From assembly GCA_036365455.1 (NCBI GenBank), contig JAWQUS010000016.1, forward strand, positions 10,377,001 to 10,441,000: a DNA stretch of 64,000 nucleotides. Direction: 5' to 3'. The notes under the pieces are model-generated. The model did not search any database, was not told the origin of the DNA, and saw only the letters and a list, made by a program, of their open reading frames with translations. Every line of letters starts with the position of its first letter. Within the stretch, counting starts at the first letter, position 1. A program made the translations under genes and the position numbers. This document shows positions 21,766 through 32,875 of the stretch, one piece after another. The stretch is from Macrosoma leucophasiata (Eukaryota > Arthropoda > Insecta > Lepidoptera > Hedylidae).

Positions 21766-22085
21766 TATCATGATACCAATTGAATGAGCTCAAAAACAGG
21801 GTTGCTGCTGTAAATCACTGAAGAGTTCCCTCAGCAGTTAGGTATATTTCTTCTTCGTAATGGTCTCATTACGAAGAGACTCCTCGACGACTAGCTAGGG
21901 TCAAAGTTCTCACTAATATGAATAAACAAGCTCACATTTCAACATAATGAATAACAAAATCAGTTAACACATAAAAATGTATGGTGAAACTAACTCTCTG
22001 AGCTGGCTTTTATTTTTCATTCAAATAAAATCAATTTATCCTATTATTTAACTCTATCCATTAAAAAAAGAATCATGGAAATCGG

Positions 22086-22330
22086 ATTTATATATAATTA
22101 TAAATAAAATAAATAATAAATAAATAAAATACGCTTACACTCACAGCCCCACAATAGGTATAACCTGTGTCGTGGGTGCCGTTGTACACAAACAATACAT
22201 ACATAAACACCCAGACCCGAAACAAATATCTGTAGGCCATACAAATATTTGTCCCGGTGCGGGGATCGAACCCGCGACCCTTCGAATCAAACGGTCATCT
22301 CACATCGCTGGACTAACCGGGTCGTCAGTA
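22086..22330 (-). mobile_element. tRNA-derived SINE, copy 1
   Basis: On the minus strand it begins GACCCGGTTAGTCCAGCG, with box A (TAGTCCAGCGATG, slightly changed) and box B (GGTTCGATCCC), then ACAAATATTTGTATGGCC, a GTACAACGGCACCCACG block and an AT-rich tail. The plus-strand copy at 55187-55420 matches. The anticodon arm is degenerate, so it is a SINE head and not a functional tRNA. Confidence 0.8.
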
Positions 22331-22967
22331 CGAGTACCAAATTAGTAAATTGAAAACAAAATTGGTACATGAATCTGCTATCATCTTTTTGTACTCTTCT
22401 TGGTAGATTTTTTTAAATGAAATTAATTTAGGCCCATCTGGAGATAGACATTATCGATTAGAAAGAAAGTCATAAAAATCGGACCTCACGATAAAACATA
22501 TGCGTGTTACATAAAAAAATAATAACGGTTGAATATAGCAATTCATACGTCCTGTATGATGTACGAGTATTTGTATTATTCTGTCTGTTTTATTATGGTA
22601 TTGAAATACTGACAGATGCTGCTGAACGGCAGCTACTGTACGATGCGGTAGCTGCCGTTCGTATGTAAAAGCCTTTATAATATAATATATTAAGATCGAG
22701 ATTTCAAACCATGTGTAGATTTTTCTTATGAAATCCTGTGGTAGCGACGTCTGCGGTTTTAGAAAACTGTTTATTTTACCAAAACAATGTTACCTTTGTT
22801 AATGCTATTAACCCAACTAGGTACGTACGTTAGTCTTTAGTCATTGTATATAATTTTTTTTTGTTAATATTTTATAATCTACTTATACTACACTACTTAT
22901 ATACATCTATTAGATGCTGTTAATAAATACCTTAGTAGGTACATTAGAGTACATTGACTCATTAGTC
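22331..22967. other. Mostly unannotated; small hairpin at 22623-22659
   Basis: GAACGGCAGCTAC and GTAGCTGCCGTTC form a 13-bp perfect hairpin with an 11-nt loop. Nothing else was recognised. Confidence 0.5.
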
Positions 22968-23275
22968 TAGATGTAGCAGGCCACTACCTGGGGTCCTGGA
23001 TTCGATTCCTGGGTCGGGTATCGAACCCAAGATCCCTGGGTTCGATAGAACCAGGACACCTTTATCTCTGGAATATGAGACAAAGGTGTGAAACCCTTTA
23101 TCGCTGGTTTTGATGGGATTTTCCATTATCTGGAAGTGAGATGTCAACTGGCTCGCCACCTGTTACACGGGTCAAAACGTAACCGGCGAATCGTGGGTGT
23201 TTGCATGTATGCTTGAATGCATGCATTTACCTCTGCCTGCCCTTTCCGAAGTTACGTAATAAATTGTTAAATGAA
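22968..23275 (+). mobile_element. SINE D, near full length
   Basis: Starts GTAGCAGGCCACTAC, contains box-B-like GATTCGATTCCTGGG, then CTGGCTCGCCACCTGTTACA, AACGTAACCGGCGAATCG and GCATGCATTTACCTCTGCC, ending near GAAGTTACGT. Other copies are at 32403-32660 (-), 44352-44455 (+) and 6150-6235 (-). Confidence 0.7.
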
Positions 23276-24020
23276 TGAAGTGATTGTAATATTATTATGA
23301 TCTCTCACACAATACCAGAGAATTATTTGTTGGATTTTAGTTTCTTTTTATGTGTGTATGTAATATTACATACGTAATGTAAATTACGAGTACTTAAAGT
23401 GAGAATAAATAAAAATGGCTTAAATGAGATTATTAAAAGACCTAATAGTTGTAGATTATTTTTTTGTTATAATAATTATTATGATGCACATTTTATTGAA
23501 CCTTGAATTATGAATGTCGATCAGGACACTTATTTAATGCATTTAGCTTAATTTCCTTGACGTTCATACGAAAATCTGTAAACATACATAGTAGATAAAT
23601 TTATACATAATAGTAGGTATATGTACTACACTGTTTCTTTAAATAATCTGTCAAGAACAAGTCGGATTAGCACAAGAATTGTTACGGTTCAAGAGATACA
23701 GCCTTGTGTCAGACGGATAAACCACTGGGTTCCATTGATACTACGTTGTACCTCAGTCAGTGCCGGCATTAAGACCATTGACGCCCATTCAATAAATTTC
23801 TGAATGGCAAAAGCAAAAAAATAAAACATCCCTCTAAAAAATAAAAATACCTCTGCGTGGCCTCTAAAAATTCTCTTACAATTGGATTTCCTTTAAAATA
23901 CATATTATGATAAAAAAGAACGCGCGAGCAAAAAAAAAAGAAAACAAATAAAAACGACATTTTTTTACGTGGGCTCTGCATCTGGTCGAAGTGGGTCGAA
24001 CGCTCACCGATCGCCCCCTG
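23276..24020. other. No feature recognised
   Basis: AT-rich DNA without coding or repeat signals that I could support. Confidence 0.4.
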
Positions 24021-24213
24021 AAAGGAGATGTTGCGAGCTCGACTCTGGTACGTACAGTACCTGAAAAAATGGGTAAATTAAAGAAGAATCCGAAAAAAAT
24101 ACAATTAATTTATTCAAGAATATATTTTAGAGTTAATTGTTTGATATTATTTCGCATTAACACATGCTTGTGAAATATATTTTATTTTTAAAGAAAAATG
24201 GAAAGAAAAATTT

Positions 24214-24289
24214 GGCTTCAGGCGAGGCTCGAACTCGCGACCTACTGGGAATCTAGTCCAGCCGCTCTTCCAATTGAGCTACTGAAGCC
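24214..24289 (-). tRNA. tRNA-like unit, left arm (pseudo-tRNA/SINE head)
   Basis: This is the exact reverse complement of the unit at 24675-24750, so the same structure applies. It is transcribed leftward, away from the centre, with AAATTTTTC (five T) just beyond its 3' end as a Pol III terminator. Confidence 0.55.
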
Positions 24290-24674
24290 CTGCCCGATTT
24301 GTCAAATCTTTCCTTCACATCTATTGCATTGCTTTTATGGTAGCAGTAGCGCCATCTATTACCAACTATGCTAGTTAGGCAACCGATATAATAGACTTTT
24401 CAGTTTATTGAATATCGTAAAGAAGTCGCTTTTACCCTTAATAAATTATTAAGGGTAAAAGCGACTTCTTTACGATATTCAATAAACTTCGTAAAGAAGT
24501 CGCTTTTACCCTTAATAAATTATTAAGGGTAAAAGCGACTTCTTTACGATATTCAATAAACTGAAAAGTCTATTATATCGGTTGCCTAACTAGCATAGTT
24601 GGTAATAGATGGCGCTACTGCTACCATAAAAGCAATGCAATAGATGTGAAGGAAAGATTTGACAAATCGGGCAG

Positions 24675-24750
24675 GGCTTCAGTAGCTCAATTGGAAGAGC
24701 GGCTGGACTAGATTCCCAGTAGGTCGCGAGTTCGAGCCTCGCCTGAAGCC
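24675..24750 (+). tRNA. tRNA-like unit, right arm (pseudo-tRNA/SINE head)
   Basis: The acceptor stem GGCTTCAG/CTGAAGCC pairs over 8 bp. The D arm GCTC...GAGC contains a perfect box A (TAGCTCAATTGG), and the T arm GCGAG-TTCGAGC-CTCGC contains box B (GTTCGAGCC). A TTTTT terminator follows at 24754. The anticodon arm folds only as CTGG/CCAG with a 9-nt loop (ACTAGATTC), two bases longer than a standard tRNA here, so no amino-acid identity is given. It could still be transcribed. Confidence 0.55.
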
Positions 24751-25202
24751 AAATTTTTCTTTCCATTTTTCTTTAAAAATAAAATATTTTAGAGTTACAA
24801 CCACATTTACTTCAAACGATTTTATCATTTTCAATATGAGTATTAGTGAAATTTGTCAAAATGACATCGCCCGCCATATTCGCCATCTTGGTTTTGAGTT
24901 GCAATTCTAACTGCAAATAATGTTTTGTAACTGCAAACAAAGCTAAATAAGTGAATATATGCAGCAAAAAACGTTTTATATTGATTTTGCTTGTTAATGA
25001 TATTGTGTACAATACATGGCCATCCATACATTTTTGCAACATCTCCTTTGGCGCCATCTCGCCACTCCCTAACGCCGGCACTGACCAAAGTATACAAATA
25101 AGTGTGAGCACAGTCTAAAAACGCCTGTAATTACGGAACTCTAAAAATTTTCCGTGCGAACTATACCAACAAGCCTTTATCGAATGAATGTATCGCATGA
25201 AA

Positions 25203-25493
25203 AAGATCGGCAAAGGCCGCATGCATAACGTGACCATACCTCCCGTTTTGAACGGGTCAGTCCCGTTTTCATGCAGCCAGTCCCGGTGTCCCAGGAAAAC
25301 TTTTGGGAAGCGAAAATGTCCCGTTTTCGGTAATCGCAGCAAAAATTTATAGAAAACTAGCGGCGCACCCAACTGAAGTTGTGGACGTACACGACAATCC
25401 GATATTAAAATATTTTTTGAGAATGTCCCGTTTTGAGTAACGATAAAAATGGACATGTTACGCATGCGGCCCGTGGGTTGCCGACCGCTGGCA
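25203..25493. mobile_element. hAT-like relic with imperfect TIRs
   Basis: The right end ...CGCATGCGGCCCGTGGGTTGCCGACCGCTGG is typical of hAT-type ends (CAGxGGTxGGCAACC). The left end GATCGGCAAAGGCCGCATGC is its imperfect complement. The middle has repeated TCCCGTTTT blocks. There is no transposase. Confidence 0.5.
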
Positions 25494-27234
25494 GAGAAAA
25501 TGTAACGCTGGTCAAGATCAATTTATAATTGAATTTTTATTGCGTTTGTAATTCATTACCAACTAACATAACCCACTCTCTAGCTTTAAGTTACTTGAAT
25601 ATTCAGAATTTTTTCTTGTATGCTGGCATTCATAATTTCTTTTTTTTTAATAATTTTAATTAAATTAATTTAGCGTTACCTATTAGTTCTTAGGGTTAAG
25701 CTCAGAACGTCCTGTGATAGTTGGTAGACAATGATTGTTTGGTGACGTGATTATTATGAGAACGCTATTCTTATTACATTTATTTAAGCATTGTTTCTTA
25801 TGTCATCATTAAAAAATATTATTTTTATTATTTTTGTAATTGTACACCGAATAAATTAAACATGAGATTGAATGAGATTCCGTTAGTCAAGTTAGATAAT
25901 ACAGAAATTCCTGGTGAATATTTATTTATTTTTATTTCTACCTACTGAATAAAAGGATGAGTTTTCCTTGTATGTATATTTTATTAAATTTATATGAAAA
26001 ACCCTTTAAAACCATTGAGATAATATATCTCAATGCCTAAACTTTTTTATTGTTAGTCACTGAAGAAACGTGTTCTCTCAAAAATTGATAGCTATGGATA
26101 TGTACTTAACATGCATACCAAAAATAATAAAAAAAAAAACAATCAACCGGCGAAGAAGGTGAGTGTTTTAACTACTTAGTTATTACAATCTTTTTGGTAT
26201 ATCAGCAATCCAATGCTTGAAAATATCACAGTCCACCGAAAAGAATTAACTGGCTGCCCAGGTAATTGCCACCCCTGCCTATCTGTGTGAGAAGATTATA
26301 AGCGTGATGTAGTATAGATATAAAAAACAATTAAATACAAAATACCCGAATGTAATGGCAATGAAATGTGCACTGAGCGATTTCATTTCATCTAAATTAG
26401 TACCCAACTCTGTAGCAATGTGTTTAGACACACAATGTTATTAATAAAGGGAAAATGGAACAATAAAATAGTTTGACGTTAATCAGTTAAGCAATTATAC
26501 ATGCTCGTATGGGTATTGCAATTTCTATGATTGTTTTACAATCGTTCATGTGCGAATTCATTTTGTACGAGCTTGTCTTTTTAATTGCTTTTCATTGTTG
26601 AACTTTTATTTAACTTTCTACTTCGTTCGTTTGTTCAAAAATTATATGGTGCACGTGTTGTGTAGCTGTGTATTATGTATAACAATTGGTTTCTGGTCAT
26701 GTTTAAAATGTCAAGCTTTTTAAATCGAGGCTTAATAAGTGCCGTTTCAAAAAATGTTTAAGTAAGATTTGATGAGGACATTATTAATTTCATATAATAT
26801 TACATAGTTATTTGAAACACTGGATTGGTTATCCTGAGGTCGCAACTCCATTTTCTTTCCAAAATTTCTTTTAATTAAAAATAAGTATAGGTACCTAATA
26901 ATAAAAAAAATGTTATCAAACTTGAAAATATACGCACATCTCCACAATAGTTTATGGCTGGTAAAGCCTAATGTGAATGAATGTAGATGTTTATCTATTT
27001 TATGTTCAACTTAATTACAACACACGTAATTTAGTTTTGTTCTACGTGACCGGCGTGTCTGGGCAAGTTTCAGTTTTCATCTCGGGTAGTTAAATACTTC
27101 CAAAATCTAAAGAGCAATTTTTTTAGTACGTGACTCTAAATATTTATTTATAAAATATTTTTTCCAATTATTGTATTAATATTCATAAACAGTACCTATC
27201 TACTGAAATCATTCTAATTGCTTTGTAGGTATCT
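25494..27234. other. Long stretch with almost nothing recognised
   Basis: AT-rich DNA. Only 26818-26855 resembles part of the tRNA-like sequence at 8178 (TGGTTATCCTGAGGTCGC). A possible short 5' coding exon at 26114-26158 with a GTGAGT donor is too small to support. Confidence 0.4.
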
Positions 27235-28140
27235 AGTTGGGGAAAAAGTTTCTTCGCATTTTTTAAGATAATTCAAAACATTTTTTAATATAGTTTATTT
27301 AAATTTAACTATAGTATGTATGTACCGTTTTGTTCGATAACCTTTTGCCATCTTGTAGGTAGGGACATGATCCCATTGCTATAAACATTTTGGGACTTCT
27401 CATCAAAATACCGCGACAAGTGGATTTGGCAGTCCTCTCGTGATGTTAACCTAACATTGCATAAAGAATTCTGAAGAGACCGAAACAGGTGGAAATCTGA
27501 AGGTGCAAGGTCAGGACTATACGGCGGATGCATTAACACCTCCCAGCCAAACTCTCTTAATTTTTACTGAGTGGCTATAGATGTGTGAGGTCTAGCGTTA
27601 TCATGATAAAACACCACACCCCTTCTTTTGATCAATTCCGGCCGCTTTCTCTCAACTTCTTGCTTTAATCTCATCAGTTGTTCGCAGTAGAGTTCAGAAT
27701 CGATAGTCCTGCCTGGTGGTAATAGCTCATAATGAATAATGCCCTTCCAATCCCACCACACACACAACATCACCTTATTGCGAGTTAACCCGGGTTTCGC
27801 CACAGTCTGTGAAGCCTGACCGGCCTTTGACCACGACCTTTTTCGCACGTTCTTGTCGTACGTGATCGACTTTTCATCACCAGTTATCAGCTTCTTCAAA
27901 AATGATTCGGTTTCATTACGTCGTAATAAAGAATCACAAATGAGTACACGGTTCATTAGGTTTCTTTCAGTGAGCTCGTGAGGTACCCAAATATCGAGCT
28001 TTTTTTTGTACCCAGCTTTTTTCAAATGCGCCAAAACTGTTTTGTGATCAATTCTCAGTTCTTCAGCTACGTCGTAACTACTGATATGTCGATCTTGCTC
28101 CACTTTTTCAAATATGGCATCCATTTTATCCGTAATAGGG
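27235..28140 (-). mobile_element. mariner element, 5'-truncated
   Basis: The left edge AGTTGGGGAAAAAGTTTCTTCGCAT matches the TIR seen at 35908-35935. The element body is the minus-strand transposase described separately. The 5' TIR and the DNA-binding N-terminus are missing to the right, where unrelated sequence begins. Confidence 0.85.
27309..28124 (-). pseudogene. mariner transposase, lacks N-terminus, one nonsense codon
   Basis: Read on the minus strand: W-V-P-H-E-L-T-E-R-N (WVPHEL motif), T-G-D-E-K-S with the first catalytic Asp, Y-H-D-N-A-R-P-H with the second, then a stop after S-I-A-T-Q near 27564. The same frame continues K-L-R-E-F-G-W-E-V-L and Y-S-P-D-L-A-P-S-D-F-H-L-F with the third Asp. 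The spacing suits the D,D34D class. About 270 residues remain of the usual ~345; the helix-turn-helix part is gone. The shorter minus-strand copy at 32184-32402 reads through this stop position, showing that it is private to this copy. Confidence 0.85.
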
Positions 28141-28218
28141 ATACATTGTCAACATTATTTATCTACGGAAGTAATTAGGCACCTATTTATATGTTTGTTT
28201 TGATTTGTAAGACATTTA

Positions 28219-28300
28219 CCCCCTTATTCATAAACGTATTTTAGTTAAAGTGTTGCTCATCTCTCCTTTGTCTTTTTCTATCCTGCATATTAATATATAC
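28219..28300 (+). mobile_element. Harbinger-like MITE, left-end fragment
   Basis: CCCCCTTATTCATAAACGTA...TCTTTTTCTATCCTGCA is the left ~75 bp of the complete MITE at 50076-50221, here preceded by TTTA. The right end is absent. Confidence 0.65.
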
Positions 28301-28364
28301 ATTTCTAAACTTTTGATTATGTAAATAAAATTTTCTCTCTCCTTCGCGCTGGTCAATTGCACCA

Positions 28365-28480
28365 CCACATTGAGTTTTCTACACAACCTTAAGGTTGACT
28401 GGTAGAGAATGCTACCTAGCATTAAGTCCGCCTCATGTACTTTTTTGTGCTTGAGAATTAAATAAATAAATAAATACTGA
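28365..28480 (+). repeat. LINE 3' tail with (AAAT)n end
   Basis: GGTTGACTGGTAGAGAATGC...GCATTAAGTCCGCC, then TTAAATAAATAAATAAATA. Same family as 21645-21765. Confidence 0.65.
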
Positions 28481-29163
28481 TTTGGTTTAAAAATCATTAT
28501 TATTTCTTGAATAATAAGATTTGGCAGGTGACCCAAGATAGGCTACCAAAGTCAACTTCTTTATTTTGTGATGTGATTTCTTCAATTTCGAAGATTATTT
28601 TATTAGCACTAAAACGATGGTTTTCAATTTACATAATAATAAATATATTGTAGGGAAAAATTTTGGTTCATGATTTGTATATTATGTTCATCTCTATTGG
28701 GCATCATAACATAATTTGTTTATGCGGTCAAAATCTTAATCAATGCTGGGCAATCAATGGCAATTAATGATAAAACGATAATATTATGTATTTTATTCTC
28801 AATAAAATTAATTCTCAATTGAATTAGTTTCCATTTTGAAATGAATTCCGTAGCACAATGGTAAGACTGTGGAATATATTATTATTGAAGTTATTACTGA
28901 AAATTGTTACAATAAACAAGTAGGTAGTGTAGGTACTAACACTTCTACTCATTATCAAAGTTAAAGTACCAAGAATGTATGAAATTAAAACGTTAAAGTT
29001 TTGCTGCTCCGTTCAAAGATTCTGGATCTTGTTGCAGTTTCCTAGTTTTATTTCTCAAATTCGAACTGTTGGGCGGGAAGTTCCATTTAGCGTTGTGTCA
29101 TGTAACAAGGCTGTACAATATATTACTTATGCACTATGTTATACCTATAGATTGGGATTCTTC
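28481..29163. other. No feature recognised
   Basis: AT-rich DNA with only a short chance ORF. Confidence 0.4.
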
Positions 29164-29300
29164 TAAAGTGAGACAAGATATCTCTTGATCCTGTCAGCAC
29201 ACGAGAAAAATATGACAATTGATTTCTTATTGTTCGCGGCCGATATCGGCTGCATTTGGCTCAACGGATTAACAAGACCATCTTCTGTGATGATATTTGT
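29164..29300 (+). repeat. Dispersed repeat N fragment
   Basis: GATCCTGTCAGCACACGAGAAAAATATGACAATTGA matches CTCCAGACACGAGAAAAATATGACAATTGA at 61380-61410. Bases 29301-29747 are unannotated. Confidence 0.5.
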
Positions 29301-29747
29301 TTGGTTAGATATACAAAAAAGATTATATATACCTACAGGGTAAATAATCTAACGCATAAATCGTCAAAGGTGAGTTGGGTATGTTAAGACTAACAACTTT
29401 TGTTCTATGACTTTTTCCAAAACGCAGTACATCACATGATAAGAAATAAAATCGTTTCAAATGGGACTTCTATCAATTGTTAGCACTACGTTTCATAGGT
29501 ATATTTTTACGTAGGTACAGACGTCAGCTGTTTACGTAACGTGAAGTTAAGAATTATTAGAACTGCAAATTCTATTTATTATTTTTTGTATGGTAAAAAA
29601 ATTATTGAATTAGAAAAAGTTGTATTACAAAAGTGTTAGTCTTGATGAGCTGAAGCCTCCCTTTAAGAATTATGCGCTGGTTTCATATAACCCTGTATAT
29701 CCATCACGCTGTCATTGTTAACTTAAAAATGAGGATTATTTTACCGG

Positions 29748-29975
29748 TGGTCAAGTTCTAGTGTAGGGAGTAGAGAATCGAAGCCGTAGGCAACACTACA
29801 TGACTTAAACTATCTGGGGCCAAATGTTAGTGTTCATCACTATCGTGTTTCGGTTAGATGGCGATGTATGGTTCCGTAATAACTACCACAGAGACATAAC
29901 AACTAAGGCTTCAGGGGTGGCAACACATCTGCATTTTGACCTCTGGTTTTTGTACCTACGTCCATAGGGTGCAAA
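29748..29975 (+). repeat. SINE-like repeat A, 3'-truncated
   Basis: Starts GTTCTAGTGTAGGGAG and continues to GACCTCTGGTTTTTG before losing similarity; the A-tail end is missing. Bases 29976-31000 are unannotated. Confidence 0.7.
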
Positions 29976-31001
29976 AAATACAACCCTTTTTTGTGCATCT
30001 AGGAGAAAAATTGCATGGGGAACACAGTTGTACTGTTTGGGGCATCAAGAAGCCTAAATCCGGCATTGGTCTGTAGGTCCAAATTTCGAAGGCTTCTATT
30101 CGTTTCTTCAGGTGTAAAAAAGATGAAGATTCGTTTCTTTTCAAAACGCTTACTTTTTCTATGTCTGTTGTTTCAAATTGTTTAGAATGCTTGTAATCTT
30201 CAAAATTTCGGAAGCATCAGATATTAGTTACAGATTTATACTCACTTTTTAATTAAATATGTTGATGTGAAAACAATAGTTACAGATATATCGATCTATT
30301 ATACTACCAAGACTTTCAATGACCAAGACAAAATTATTTGGCTGCGGGAAAAACCATAAAATTTTCAACGTGTGGGTATTGTATTGTATACACATGTTGG
30401 AAAGTATACCTAGAGGTATTATGTACTTATAATTTTATCCAAGCCATTATTTGTGTCTTAAAAATATCTGATAATAATATGACTTTAATAGGTTTCATAG
30501 GCAGGACTTTATAAGGTTAGATAATCTGCTAAATTAATTAGACTTGTCTTTCAATATCCAAACATATGCGTGGATTGCTTCCAGATTTATACTTACTTAC
30601 TTTTTTTAAAATTAAATATTATATGCAACCTGATTGGTCTGTGGTCCCGACACAGCTAAAAACTACCGTGTTTTTTTTTCAATTTGCCATTCTGTATAAA
30701 AAGTTTTATTATATGTGTTTAACATATCATTGTCACCGTAAAATAAGTTTCATAATGCATAGCATAATTAATGTAAATATGTAATGTATATAACTAATTT
30801 CTTCTCAATAATCACTATTTAGCGAATCCGTATCCATTAGAATATAAATAAAATATTTGGTATTGATGAATAAAACAGTGCTCATTACGACATTGTGTTT
30901 TAATTTCTTATGCTTAACCCTTTTTTGGAGTTTCTATCTTATATTTATATTCATATGGTGTACCTACTTATTTCAACATTAGTAGGTACCCGGGCGAGCG
31001 A

Positions 31002-31042
31002 GTTCTACTCGGGTGAAGCTGAAACCTTCACCCGAGTAGAAC
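31002..31042. repeat. Perfect inverted repeat, 17-bp arms, 7-nt loop
   Basis: GTTCTACTCGGGTGAAG at 31002-31018 and its exact complement at 31026-31042 surround CTGAAAC. Confidence 0.9.
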
Positions 31043-31514
31043 AACCTTGATCTTACAGGTTTTTTTTTTTACGTCCACAGATGTTGCAATTTTAATGATA
31101 AAATGTTAATATTCGTTCTGTGTTAATTCTGCATCAAACTTATTTTATATTTGGTAAATTGGTATACCTATGTGAGTTTGGGTTGTAATTTATGTATGAA
31201 ATTCGATGAAAATTGTCATTGTATATGGATGGACAAAAAATGAATAAATGTAAACTTACGAGCAGTGCTCTCGACGTGATTGAGGATGATTGAAAATGAA
31301 TAATTTTCTGCCATTAAGGTAAATATATTTTTTTCTTCTTTCTTCGCTGATAGTCTGCGATGGAACGAAGTAATTCATTTCTGGTGGTGCCTTTTTTGTA
31401 AGTATGTGAATAAGTATACAGGTACTCAATAAAAAAAAATACTTCAGACATCACAAATCGTTCGTCATAATTTCGTGATTGTTACACAAAAAGTACTTAT
31501 GCCATAACCATTTA
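31043..31514. other. No feature recognised
   Basis: AT-rich DNA without supported features. Confidence 0.4.
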
Positions 31515-31645
31515 ATCTCATCATCATCGTCATTTCAGCCAAAGACGTCCACTGGTGAACAAAGGCCTTCCCCAAAGAATGCCACAACGAACGGTCCTGG
31601 GCCGCCCCTATCCAGCGATTGCCCGCGACTTTCACCAGATATTGC
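31515..31645 (-). mobile_element. RTE-like LINE 3'-end fragment
   Basis: The minus strand encodes [21 protein letters not shown], the conserved end of RTE-type ORF2, followed by ATGATGATGA. It directly abuts the minisatellite. Confidence 0.7.
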
Positions 31646-31646
31646 A

Positions 31647-32120
31647 TCGTCCCGACGCCCAGCGTCCCAACGCCCAGCATCCCGACGTCAAGAGTTCCGT
31701 CGCCCAACGTCCCGACGCCCAGCGTCCCGACGCCCAGCGTCCCGACGCCCAGCGTCTCGACGCCGAGTGTGTTGTGTTTGTATGATCCAAAATTTACCAA
31801 TAAATATATCCAAAAATGCTGTCTAAAGCCACCAGTCCTGACGTCGAGCGTCTCGACGCCCAGCGTCCCAACGCCCAGCGTCCCGACGTCGAGCGTCTCG
31901 ACGTCGAGCGTCTCGACGCCTAGCGTCCCGACGTCGAGCGTCTCGACGCCCAGCGTCCCGACGCCCAGCGTCCCGACGCCCAGCGTCCCGACGCCCAGCG
32001 TCCCGACGCCCAGCGTCCCAACGCCCAGCGTCCAGACGTCAAGCGTTCCGACGCCCAACGTCCCGACGCCAAGCGTCCCGACGCCCAGCATCCCGACGTC
32101 CAGCATCTCGACGCCCAGTG
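31647..32120 (+). repeat. 15-bp GC-rich minisatellite, two arrays
   Basis: The unit CGTCCCGACGCCCAG recurs about 8 times at 31647-31770 and about 19 times at 31838-32120, with GACGTCGAG and CTCGACG variants. A spacer containing TGTATGATCCAAAATT and ATATCCAAAAATG follows both arrays (31767-31819 and 32119-32184), so the array and its flank were duplicated together. The 15-bp period keeps all frames open (V-P-T-P-S or G-T-L-G-V pentapeptides), which explains long ORFs on both strands without implying a gene. Confidence 0.9.
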
Positions 32121-32183
32121 TGTTGTTTTTGTATGATCCAAAATTAACGAATTAAATTAAATTAAAAAGTTATATCCAAAAAT

Positions 32184-32402
32184 GATAAAGAATTCTGAAG
32201 AGACCGAAACAGGTGGAAATCTGAATGTGCAAGGTCAGGACTATACGGCGGATGCATTAACACCTCCCAGTCAAACTCTCTTAATTTTTGATGAGTGGCT
32301 AATGTGGCTATAGTTGTGTGAGGTCTAGCGTTATCATGATGAAACACCACACCCCTTCTGTTGATCAATACCGGCCGCTTTCTCTCAACTTCTTGTTTTA
32401 AT
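32184..32402 (-). pseudogene. mariner transposase fragment
   Basis: The minus strand reads F-H-H-D-N-A-R-P-H, T-H-Q-K-L-R-E-F-D-W and Y-S-P-D-L-A-H-S-D-F-H-L-F, the same family as 27309-28124. It ends abruptly at the SINE D junction (32402/32403). Confidence 0.8.
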
Positions 32403-32660
32403 CACGATTCGCCGGTTACGTTTTTGGCCCATGTAACAGGTGGCGAGCCTGTTGCCATCGCCAGGCACATTGACAAACTCCGAGAAAATGGAAGAAGAAT
32501 GAAAGAAACTTCCAGAAAATGGAAGAATCCCAATAGAACCAGAGATAAAGGTGTTTAGACCGTTATCTCTGTTAGCCCCAGACCCGGGAATCGAACCCGT
32601 CCCGTTCGATTCCCGGGGGGTCCAGCGAAGTAGTAGTGGCCTGCTACCATCAATTTGTGA
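32403..32660 (-). mobile_element. SINE D, reverse copy
   Basis: CGATTCGCCGGTTACGTT...TGTAACAGGTGGCGAGCC...GTAGTGGCCTGCTAC is SINE D reversed. It contains a 14-bp perfect hairpin (CCCGGGAATCGAAC, 32583-32596 with 32604-32617). Confidence 0.7.
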
Positions 32661-32875
32661 ACTAGAGTAACTAGGCTATAGACTGATCGAACTCCAGAGC
32701 ATATTTTACATTCGGTTGACATCATAAACGTGCATAATTTACTGTCTTGATGACGAGTGGTCATATTGAACAGATACACTGAAATCCCAGGTTCGATTCT
32801 CGAATAAAGAATAGGTAGGTACTTAATTGTTTTGTTTTCTTTTCTCAATAAATATTTTCAGAGACGCTCTCTGAG

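Larger units (their letters stand above)
24177..24787. repeat. 611-bp perfect palindrome, 298-bp arms, 15-nt centre
   Basis: Arms 24177-24474 and 24490-24787 are exact reverse complements; I compared them in full. Each arm contains at its inner end a further 59-bp near-perfect palindrome (24416-24474 and 24490-24548) around AATAAATTATT, so the structure is a palindrome of palindromes. The central 15 nt (24475-24489) copies the outer flank except for the last base. Confidence 0.95.
24122..24797. mobile_element. Insertion with 14-bp target-site duplication carrying a palindrome
   Basis: ATATTTTAGAGTTA occurs at 24122-24135 and 24784-24797, and the uninterrupted site is visible once in the sister copy of element M near 49383. 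A 14-bp direct duplication suits LINE-machinery (target-primed) insertion. The insert is 39 nt of unique sequence followed by the 611-bp palindrome. Confidence 0.8.
24021..25050. mobile_element. DNA element M with 14-bp TIRs, copy 1, interrupted
   Basis: AAAGGAGATGTTGC at 24021-24034 and its exact complement GCAACATCTCCTTT at 25037-25050 bound the element. The body aligns in order with 49277-49830 (ATTCAAGAATATATTTTAGAG, CCCGCCATATTCGCCAT, GTTTTGTAACTGCAAACAAAGC). A 648-bp insertion (24136-24783) is flanked by the duplicated target ATATTTTAGAGTTA. Confidence 0.75.

Noticed and set aside
24214..24750. Calling the two tRNA-like units functional Arg, Ser or Leu tRNA genes
   Set aside because: The anticodon arm is two bases too long and pairs over only four bases, so no anticodon can be assigned.
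26114..26158. Short possible first coding exon (M-H-T-K-N-N-K-K-K) with a GTGAGT donor
   Set aside because: Only ~16 Lys/Asn-rich codons with no partner exon; easily a chance match in AT-rich DNA.
31465..32155. Long open frames on both strands with V-P-T-P-S or G-T-L-G-V repeats
   Set aside because: They follow from the 15-bp minisatellite period; there is no start context, splice site or flanking coding sequence.
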